Assembly: GCA_031267335.1 (NCBI GenBank)
Contig: JAIRZH010000053.1
Location: 1 to 9,231, forward strand
Reading direction: 5' to 3'
From: Oscillospiraceae bacterium
Lineage (GTDB): Bacteria; Bacillota; Clostridia; Oscillospirales; Acutalibacteraceae
Length of the DNA: 9,231 nt
Part shown: positions 1 to 4,879 of the stretch, one piece after another
Layout of the letters: each line of letters starts with the position of its first letter
How positions within the stretch are numbered: the stretch's first letter is position 1
Notes under the pieces: model-generated
Databases searched by the model: none
What the model saw: the letters and a program-made list of their open reading frames with translations, nothing else
Told to the model about the DNA's origin: nothing
Translations under genes and position numbers: made by a program

Positions 1-48
1 AAAATAAGGGAAAGAGAGAAAAAATGAAGATAAAAGGAGATGAAATAA

Positions 49-174
49 ATGAAAATACTACTATTTCCAATACCGCCACCTTTCGTTGAAAAACTTGAAA
101 AAGATGGGATCATTTCAAATGATGTCATTAATTTTTGGGAAAGCAAAAAAAATAAAATCAATAAAAATCTTTAA
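49..174 (+). CDS. Small unknown phage-region protein, 41 aa
   Basis: A 41-codon frame starts MKILLFPIPP and ends with TAA. The start is supported by a strong Shine-Dalgarno AAAGGAGA at 33-40, eight bases before the ATG. I do not recognise the product. It has a short hydrophobic, proline-rich start (residues 4-12), an acidic/basic middle and a Lys/Asn-rich tail, with no clear membrane span. Tiny proteins of the XkdX kind commonly lie at the end of phage tail operons, and the segment around residues 13-32 vaguely resembles that layout, but this is a guess. The hairpin just downstream suggests it may be the last gene of an operon that begins outside the window. Confidence 0.6.
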   Translation: MKILLFPIPPPFVEKLEKDGIISNDVINFWESKKNKINKNL

Positions 175-176
175 TT

Positions 177-196
177 AGCTCGCAGAAATGCGGGCT
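177..196 (+). terminator. GNRA-loop hairpin, possible intrinsic terminator
   Basis: AGCTCGCA and TGCGGGCT can pair over eight positions (one G-U wobble) around a GAAA tetraloop. It is followed by TTAACTTTTT, an interrupted T-tract. It lies two bases after the stop of the small gene and 23 bases before the antirepressor ATG, so it probably ends or attenuates the upstream transcript. The broken T-tract makes it a moderate rather than a strong terminator. Confidence 0.55.
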
Positions 197-219
197 TTAA
201 CTTTTTGGAGGAAAAAATT

Positions 220-973
220 ATGGAAAACAAACTTGAAATTTTTAAAAACGAACAATTTGGTGAAGTAAGGACAGTATTAATTGATGGCGAACCTTGGTTT
301 GTGTTAACAGATATTTGCAGAGCATTAGAGTTAACTACCGTATCAAGAGTAGCTGAAAGACTTGAAAAAGATGAGGTGAGTCAGACTCATATCATCGATT
401 CGCTTGGCAGAAATCAAGAAACTACAATAGTCAGTGAAACCTGGATTATACAGCGTAATAATTCGTAGTGATAAACCTGAAGCCAAGCAATTTAAACGCT
501 GGATAACCCACGAAATCATTCCGCAAATTAGAAAAACCGGATCCTATGGAATAAAACTTCCTGAGTTTACAAGTCCAGCACTTGCCGCAAGAGCTTGGGC
601 AGAGGAATTTGAAAGAAGACAAACCGCTGAAAGCCAGCGCAATGAAGCGATTAGAACCAAAGCGTGGATAGGAACCAAACGCGAAGCAACAGCTATGGCA
701 ACCGCAAGCATTAAATCCAAAGAATGCAATAAATTTAAAAACAAATCTGAAGAATTAGAAATCGAACTCGATAAATCAAAGCAATTTGCAAGCGTTAAAT
801 TGTGTGAAATCAAAACAAAGAAAAAATTTGATTGGCACAGACTCAGAAATTATTGCACTTCTCATGAATTGGAAATGAAAAAGATTTTTGATTCTAACTA
901 CGGAGAAGTCAATTCTTATCCCGCTCAGGCTTGGGAAGACGTTTATGGGGTAAGTCTTGAGAATATGGGGTAA
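220..973 (+). pseudogene. Bro-N phage antirepressor, frameshifted
   Basis: The start chosen is ATG 220, with GGAGG at 207-211 eight bases upstream; a TTG at 205 overlaps that site and is unlikely. Codons 1-73 encode a Bro-N domain (MENKLEIF, then IDGEPWFVLTDICRALEL). The domain then continues in the +1 frame as PGLYSVIIRSDKPEAKQFKRW and IIPQIRKTGSYG. The two halves join perfectly if one A is removed from the AAA at 437-439 (SE | PGLY), so a single-base insertion breaks the gene; in the first frame translation ends at 468. The C-terminal half has KAWIGTKREATAMATAS, a coiled or linker segment, then the conserved block NYGEVNSYPAQAWEDVYGVSL near the stop. In temperate phages such proteins bind DNA or repressors during early gene control. 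Its place beside a capsid gene is odd. A sequencing error cannot be excluded. Confidence 0.85.
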
Positions 974-1125
974 ATGATGAAGATACGGGGCAAACCCCGA
1001 AACGGGGCAAGTCTTAGAATTAGGATAAATTGGAGATACAGAACAAGTCTTGGAATATGGGATAAGTCTTAGAATTAGAATAAATTGAAGATACGAAACA
1101 AGCTTTAGAATTAAGATAAGTTTGG
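951..1125 (+). repeat. Degenerate tandem repeats derived from antirepressor 3' end
   Basis: The motif AAGTCTTgaGAATatggGgTAA, which is the end of the antirepressor coding frame, recurs downstream in decayed form. Copies start near 952, 1009, 1045 (short), 1064 and 1101. Fuller copies also share a trailing GAtGAAGATACGgggCAA-like part, giving a spacing of about 55-57 bases. The first copy overlaps the last codons of the antirepressor. Copies keep an A(G/A)TAA-like end, matching the gene's stop region. A small hairpin CGGGG-caaa-CCCCG sits at 986-999. Confidence 0.7.
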
Positions 1126-1270
1126 AAATTTTGAAAAAGTATATAGGAGTATAAATTCGGAAGAGTGTAAAAAAAGATTGGCTGTTAAATTCAATTAAGC
1201 TATCAAATTCAAAAAAAACTTAGCTACTAAATTTAAAAACAAATTCAAAAAAATTAGGAGAAACAAAATT
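1126..1270 (+). other. AT-rich spacer upstream of capsid gene
   Basis: No gene is seen here. It holds three degenerate copies of AGCTnnnAAATTyAA beginning near 1180, 1198 and 1222, then the ribosome binding site TTAGGAG (1254-1260), ten bases before the capsid ATG. A TATAAA at 1150-1155 lacks a -35 box at a usable distance, so I do not call a promoter. Confidence 0.5.
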
Positions 1271-2128
1271 ATGAACTACGAAAACATAAAACTCGAAAAA
1301 GGCATGTACAGTGTACCGGGCAAAAGTTTTATTCAAGTTCTTGAAGATCTTGACTCTACAGAAAACTATATAGGCACTTCTCTTGAAAAACTGGACGCTT
1401 ATCAAAGATAGCTAAAACGCTTTAAAATCAACACAAATTCAGACAAACTTGGCAAGTTTTTCGAAAAATCAGATTCTGCTGTTCTTTTCCCAGAACATAT
1501 CTCAAGAACAGTAATTAAAGGCATTGCTTCAAAAGGCCTTTACGACATCATCGGAACCGAAATAAAGGCCGAAGGAAAAGATTACAGACCTTTGAGTATG
1601 ACAACAGAACCATTGCCTACAAATGCAGCAAATAATTCTGATTCTGAAAGCAATAGCACTTATTCAGAAAGCTCTAACACAAAAAACACTGATTCAGAAA
1701 GCGCCAATTTAGAAGATTCTAACACAAAAAACACTGATTCAGAAAGTGCCGATTCAGAAGGTTCTGACTCAAAAAACACCGATTCAAAAAGTACCGATTC
1801 AGAAGGCTCTGACTCAAAAAATAACGATTCAGAAAACGCTAATATTCGTGCTGTCGGCGCTGTTGCTGAAGGCGAAGATCTGCGCAAAGTAAATATCTCA
1901 ACACTTACTGGAATTGAGCTTCTTAAATATGGAAGGCTTTTTTTAAGTCCGTATGAGACCATGAAGAACCAAAATATCAGTGTTTTTAACATATTTCTAA
2001 GAAGGGTCGGAAGAGATATTGCCGATGAAGTCATACAAAACGCCGTTGCAGTATTGGGCACAAATACAGAGTCAATTAACCTTTCATCGATTACACAAGG
2101 AAATTTAAATAAGGATGGTAAATTATTT
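1271..2128 (+). pseudogene. Phage major capsid protein, 5' part, amber-interrupted and fused
   Basis: ATG 1271 follows TTAGGAG. The product begins MNYENIKLEKGMYSVPGKSF and reads LEKLDAYQR, then TAG (1409-1411), then LKRFKI in the same frame. Capsid proteins of this Bacillota phage family have DAYQRQLKRFDI there, so TAG stands where Gln (CAG) is expected: a one-base nonsense change. The homology continues with FFEKSDSAVLFPEHISRTV, KDYRPL, then after a repeat insert AVAEGEDL, ELLKYGRLFLSPYETMKNQN and IFLRRVGRDIADEVIQNAVAVLG, all typical of the HK97-fold N-arm, E-loop and P-domain start. The homology fades around 2070-2130 and the frame runs on into a hydrolase; the capsid C-terminal half is missing. 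The right boundary given is approximate. It would form the phage head shell if whole; here it cannot. Confidence 0.8.
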
Positions 2129-3304
2129 ATGTTAATTTTTAAGTTTAATTTCGCAGGCTCAGGCGATTTTGTATGGAGAAAAGTAACAGACCCGAAAAAA
2201 GAGATTACCCGAAATCAAGAAGATTTATTTCAAATCGAGAAACCCAACGATGAAAATCCAATTAAAACAGTCTCTCACGGAGTAGACATTGGAAAAGTTT
2301 ATGGCAAAATGATAAATATTAATGAAAAAGTAAATTTAACTGAAATTATTGAAAAAATAAATGATAAAGAAATTAATGTTTATAAGTTCACTCCAAAAAA
2401 AGAATTTTCTGGAGAAAAAATTCCTAGAATATTTGTGTGGTGTAAAACTAAAACAAAACGAAATGCTGATGACGCAAATAAAATGGATACTATTACAACA
2501 TACACTATGCCTGGATCCGATAGTTATCTCGGAAAAAGGCATTTTACGAAAGGGTTTGCGGACACAGACGACTTTTCCATTAGAAATAATGTAGAAAATT
2601 TTTTTCCTTTTATAGAAAAAACTATAAAAGATTTTTTTAAAAATTGTGAAAACTCAGAAGACAAAATATTTGTAAAGATCAAAGGCCATAGTAGAGGTGG
2701 AGTAGCAGCAAATATAATTACAAATTTAATAGTTAAAAGTTTTGGCAAAGAAATAAAATCTGAAAGACTTGAAATATGTTCTGTAACATTCGATCCTGTT
2801 CCTGGTGGAGGGCTTCACGCAATTTATTCAGATCGTAATAAAAGCAAACTTGAAATTAAAGATGAATATGACGACCTTGAAATGCTACAAAATATTAATA
2901 ATGCAGTAGTATATTCAATTGATTCTGGTTACCTTGCGGGGTTTACTCCGCAGAAGATATTTAATTCCAAAGTTGTGATAATAAGCATAAAGGATCATGC
3001 GGCAGGGCTTTACGATAGGGCTTATAATGCGAAAGATGGCAAATGGCGCAAACAGCCTTATATTCTCGGTGGAAAAGAATTTCGGCCTGGAGAATTATAT
3101 AAATTAAAAGAAGGAGTTTACTGGTCTAATGAGAAACAAATACTCGAACGTATAGAAAGAAATAATTATAATAATTATATTAAAGAATTATTTGATCATA
3201 AAGGCAAAGAGTTAAACAAAGATAGAAAAAAATTCTTAATTAACCTTATTTTCGAACGAACAATAGAAAAAAAGAAATTGATGATTGTTTTGAAAATTTT
3301 TTAA
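1592..3304 (+). CDS. Fusion frame: capsid middle part plus alpha/beta-hydrolase
   Basis: This is the open frame after the capsid amber codon. TTG 1592 and ATG 1598 are possible starts, but neither has a ribosome binding site, and both are simply internal capsid codons. Residues 1-165 or so are repeat insert and capsid. From about ATG 2129 onward (residue 180) the product is a lipase-like alpha/beta-hydrolase: GHSRGG at residues 365-370 gives the nucleophile elbow (Ser367). FDPVPGGG follows a predicted strand (Asp401), and KDHAAGL supplies a candidate His469. I infer a Ser-Asp-His hydrolase acting on an ester or lipid; the subfamily (DUF2235/Tle-like, class-3 lipase-like or other) is not settled. 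No signal peptide is seen. AAGGATGG at 2111-2118 may be a weak binding site for an independent start at 2129. The frame ends at 3304, but the protein clearly continues in the -1 frame (see next entry). Confidence 0.6.
   Translation: MSMTTEPLPTNAANNSDSESNSTYSESSNTKNTDSESANLEDSNTKNTDSESADSEGSDSKNTDSKSTDSEGSDSKNNDSENANIRAVGAVAEGEDLRKVNISTLTGIELLKYGRLFLSPYETMKNQNISVFNIFLRRVGRDIADEVIQNAVAVLGTNTESINLSSITQGNLNKDGKLFMLIFKFNFAGSGDFVWRKVTDPKKEITRNQEDLFQIEKPNDENPIKTVSHGVDIGKVYGKMININEKVNLTEIIEKINDKEINVYKFTPKKEFSGEKIPRIFVWCKTKTKRNADDANKMDTITTYTMPGSDSYLGKRHFTKGFADTDDFSIRNNVENFFPFIEKTIKDFFKNCENSEDKIFVKIKGHSRGGVAANIITNLIVKSFGKEIKSERLEICSVTFDPVPGGGLHAIYSDRNKSKLEIKDEYDDLEMLQNINNAVVYSIDSGYLAGFTPQKIFNSKVVIISIKDHAAGLYDRAYNAKDGKWRKQPYILGGKEFRPGELYKLKEGVYWSNEKQILERIERNNYNNYIKELFDHKGKELNKDRKKFLINLIFERTIEKKKLMIVLKIF
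1673..1843 (+). repeat. 45-nt in-frame tandem repeat, 3.8 copies
   Basis: Four consecutive units encode SNTKNTDSESANLED, SNTKNTDSESADSEG, SDSKNTDSKSTDSEG and the partial SDSKNNDSENAN (starts 1673, 1718, 1763, 1808). A related short stretch NNSDSESNSTYSES precedes them. The unit is exactly 15 codons, so the frame is kept. It lies inside the capsid-like frame between KDYRPL and AVAEGEDL, where the family normally has only about a dozen residues of surface-exposed E-loop-type sequence. The repeats are acidic, hydrophilic and probably disordered. Confidence 0.9.
3268..3274 (+). promoter_or_regulatory. Candidate -1 slippery heptamer A AAA AAG in hydrolase
   Basis: In the hydrolase frame the codons are GAA AAA AAG, so the heptamer is in the right phase for -1 slippage, and the new frame GAA ATT GAT GAT is the one that continues the protein. 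A AAA AAG is the dnaX-type slippery sequence. I see no obvious upstream Shine-Dalgarno stimulator or strong downstream stem, so a one-base deletion is equally likely. Confidence 0.4.
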
Positions 3305-3735
3305 ATACGAGTGTTAAATTTTTAAGCAAAGACAAAGATTTTAAAGCCTTTGAAAGAAATTTTGAAAATTCTTTTAAGTCATTAGAAAAAATATTTGTTA
3401 GAGATGAAGACCTAGAAATATTGAATAGTAATATCTATAATATTGCTTTAAAACATATCGGTGTCGGTGGTAAAACCTCTGGAGTTTGGAATATAGAAGC
3501 AAGATTTTTAAGTGGAATAAAAGATGGAAGTTTGAAAGGTTCGAGTGTTTCGAACGAAAAGTTTACAGGACAATTAAAACTGATGAAAGACGCGATCAAA
3601 AATTACTCAGCAGACTTGATAAACTCAATTGAAATATATTCAAAAGCTCAGCCGAAGTTTTGTGAAATAAAAAAAATTTTATGTAATAAAATGAGAGCTG
3701 CAGTAAAACATTTTAGTTTATATAAATTAGCTTAA
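3305..3735 (+). pseudogene. C-terminal part of the hydrolase in the -1 frame
   Basis: Reading frame -1 relative to the hydrolase is open from before 3259 through TAA 3733-3735. It continues smoothly as ...IEKK | EIDDCFENFLNTSVKF, then a helical Lys/Glu/Phe-rich region, KHIGVGGKTSGVWNIEARFLSG, and a tail ending HFSLYKLA. The internal TTG at 3421 and ATGs inside have no ribosome binding site, so this is not a separate gene. The shift falls at A AAA AAG (3268-3274), within seven A's. Either one A was lost from an original run of eight, or ribosomes or polymerase slip there. The domain is not recognised; it is probably an accessory C-terminal part of the hydrolase. Confidence 0.65.
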
Positions 3736-3819
3736 ATGATAATTTATTGATTTTTTGCAAACTCAGAATTTGAGTTTGAAAGTATATTATTATCAAATGA
3801 TTGAAGAACGTAAAGTTTA

Positions 3820-3964
3820 GAACCTATCCCTAAAAAACCTCAGCAATGAACTTTAATAAAGTTCCGACAGGAAATTAAATTTAACATCTAAATTTTCGGT
3901 ATTCTAATATTTTTTAATGTTTTTTTGTTTGCACAATATTATTTTCTTTTTTGAGGATAGGCTC
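3820..3964 (+). mobile_element. 145-bp MITE-like element with terminal inverted repeats
   Basis: The left end is GAACCTATCCCTAAAAAAC (3820-3838) and the right end, read on the minus strand, is GAGCCTATCCTCAAAAAAG (3964-3946); 15 of 19 positions match. TTA flanks both sides (3817-3819 and 3965-3967), a 3-bp target duplication. Removal of the element plus one TTA restores the interrupted chaperone frame, which fixes both borders. There is no transposase gene. Internal hairpins occur at 3848-3864 (GAACTTT-aat-AAAGTTC) and 3877-3895 (AAATTTA-acatc-TAAATTT), the second flanked by CCGA/TCGG. GAG ends with a TNA duplication fit what I recall of the IS5 family (IS1031-like group), which may supply the transposase; that is inference. 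Confidence 0.8.
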
Positions 3965-4054
3965 TTATCATTTTGGCAGACTTTTAAGTGACACCGGAAT
4001 AAGCGAAGCATTTAAAGCAATCGGCAAAGTAATCTCCGAAAGCGTGAAAACATC

Positions 4055-4061
4055 AAAAAAC
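4055..4061 (+). promoter_or_regulatory. -1 ribosomal frameshift site A AAA AAC (gpG to gpGT)
   Basis: In the gpG frame the codons are TCA AAA AAC, so A AAA AAC is in correct phase. A -1 slip gives CGC CAA ACC... at 4061, open to TAA 4300, and this is the frame with gpGT-like sequence. Programmed -1 frameshifting between two tail chaperone frames just before the tape measure gene is a well-known conserved feature of long-tailed phages. Confidence 0.75.
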
Positions 4062-4300
4062 GCCAAACCCGCGAAAGGTCAAAAACAAGCAGAGAAGAAA
4101 TAGACTTTTCGTGGGTTTACTTCATAGGCGTAACCTTGCTCAGACTCACATCTAGAGAAGTAGGACATATGACACTAAAAGTTTGGTTTAAACTGTTTGC
4201 TCATTACAGAAAATATCATAATTTCAAAACAAAGGGCGGGATCTATAAACTCGAAAGAACTGAAGCAATTCAAAATCAAGATGAGTGGCTGCCATTCTAA
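4061..4300 (+). CDS. Tail assembly chaperone, gpT-like frame (made by -1 shift)
   Basis: The frame has 79 codons after the slip site and no credible start of its own (the only internal ATG comes late, in GHMTLK). It reads SREEIDFSWVYFIGVTLLRL, then TSREVGHMTLKVWFKLFAHY and a tail ending NQDEWLPF. The block LLRLT-REVGHMTLK-W-KL--HY matches the second tail chaperone frame of many Bacillota siphophages. In the lambda model the fused gpGT bridges the tape measure protein and the tail tube subunit. The frame is intact, but its 5' partner is interrupted by the MITE, so fusion protein cannot be made normally. It ends 26 bases before the gp10-like gene. Confidence 0.7.
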   Translation, partial: RQTRERSKTSREEIDFSWVYFIGVTLLRLTSREVGHMTLKVWFKLFAHYRKYHNFKTKGGIYKLERTEAIQNQDEWLPF

Positions 4301-4326
4301 AATCAAAAAAGTCTTAGGAGAAACCA

Positions 4327-4782
4327 ATGGCCAAATTTATAGTCGAATTCCCAGATTCAATCTATGAAAAGTTCGCAAAAATGGGTGCAAACTCCGATAA
4401 AATCATAGAGAAAATGTTAAAAGTCGGAGGCCAAGCGGCTTTTAAAATCACAAAACCAAACTTGCAAAATTCTATAGGAAAAGGAAAGTATTCAAGGCCA
4501 ACAGGTCAGCTTGCAAACTCGCTTGGAATAAGTCCAGTAAAAGTAGATTCAAATGGCATAAGCAACATTAAAGTTGGCTTCAATGAACCAAGAAGACCAA
4601 ATAAAACAATTAGCAAAAATGTAACTTATTATCTTTCAAACGCTCTCGTAGCCAACGTTTTGGAATACGGCAAAAGAGGTCAACCGGCAAGACCGTGGAT
4701 GAGACCATCTAAAAAAGCCTTGCAGGCAACAGTTAAACCCTTGATGGAGCAAGAGTTTTACAAAGAAATCGATAAAATTTGA
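4327..4782 (+). CDS. HK97-gp10-like head-tail/tail completion protein
   Basis: 151 aa from ATG 4327, with AGGAG at 4316-4320 six bases upstream. The N-terminal half has an amphipathic helix pattern (YEKFAKMGANSDKIIEKMLK), then RPTGQLANSLGI around residues 59-70. The family hallmark VLEYGKRGQPARPWMRP is at residues 111-127, followed by a C-terminal helix. This matches the HK97 gp10/minor tail completion family, whose members act at the head-tail junction or tail terminus. Length is normal and the frame is intact. Its position between the chaperones and the tape measure gene is unusual; it normally lies upstream of the major tail protein gene. Confidence 0.85.
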   Translation: MAKFIVEFPDSIYEKFAKMGANSDKIIEKMLKVGGQAAFKITKPNLQNSIGKGKYSRPTGQLANSLGISPVKVDSNGISNIKVGFNEPRRPNKTISKNVTYYLSNALVANVLEYGKRGQPARPWMRPSKKALQATVKPLMEQEFYKEIDKI

Positions 4783-4864
4783 AGAAATTAAAAAAAGAAA
4801 TTAATAAAATCTAAAAAACTAAAAAGAAATTAACAAATAAAGAAATTAGTAAAATTTTAAGTAA
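4783..4864 (+). repeat. Stub repeats copying the gp10 3' end
   Basis: The last codons of gp10 (4762-4782) encode KEIDKI plus stop TGA. The spacer repeats them: 4794-4814 encodes KEINKI plus TAA, 4823-4840 encodes KEINK plus TAA, and 4839-4859 encodes KEISKIL. Copies differ partly by synonymous changes (ATC/ATT, TGA/TAA). The rest of the spacer is A-rich filler. The tape measure ribosome binding site TAGGTGAT (4865-4872) follows. Confidence 0.7.
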
Positions 4865-4879
4865 TAGGTGATCTAAACG

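Larger units (their letters stand above)
3797..4103 (+). pseudogene. Tail assembly chaperone gpG-type, interrupted by MITE
   Basis: The left part reads MIEERKV from ATG 3797 and then hits TAG made by the inserted element. The right part reads YHFGRLLSDTGISEAFKAIG, then KVISESVKTSKNAKPAKGQK, and ends at TAG 4101-4103. If 148 bases are removed (the 145-bp element plus one copy of its TTA duplication), the two join in one frame: MIEERKVYHFGRLLSD. The intact reading would be 52 codons from this ATG. The frame is open upstream to 3743, and gpG proteins are usually longer, so the true N-terminus may have been lost earlier. No good ribosome binding site precedes 3797. The family coats the tape measure protein during tail assembly, and its gene sits before the tape measure gene, as here. 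Assignment rests mainly on the linked gpGT frame and slippery site. Confidence 0.6.

Noticed and set aside
430..470. Programmed +1 frameshift in the antirepressor
   Set aside because: There is no known +1 motif or slow stop-codon context, and this family is not known to use frameshifting; an insertion explains it.
1131..1155. Promoter TTGAAA / TATAAA upstream of the capsid gene
   Set aside because: The spacing is only 13 bases and the region is repetitive AT-rich sequence.
1409..1411. Genome-wide or phage-wide TAG-to-Gln recoding
   Set aside because: TAG serves as the apparent stop of gpG (4101-4103) and of the tape measure stub (7323-7325), and the long tape measure and Dit frames have no internal TAG. 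A simple nonsense mutation is more economical.
1673..1843. CRISPR-like array
   Set aside because: The 45-bp units are contiguous, have no unique spacers and keep an open reading frame; they are coding tandem repeats.
1660..2061. Minus-strand open frames, for example 1660-2061 and 8902-9135
   Set aside because: They mirror real + strand genes, lack ribosome binding sites and have low-complexity products; treated as shadows.
3758..3778. Perfect hairpin CAAACTCA-gaatt-TGAGTTTG after the hydrolase as an intrinsic terminator
   Set aside because: It has no T-tract after it (the T-run lies before it) and it overlaps the possible upstream extension of the chaperone frame.
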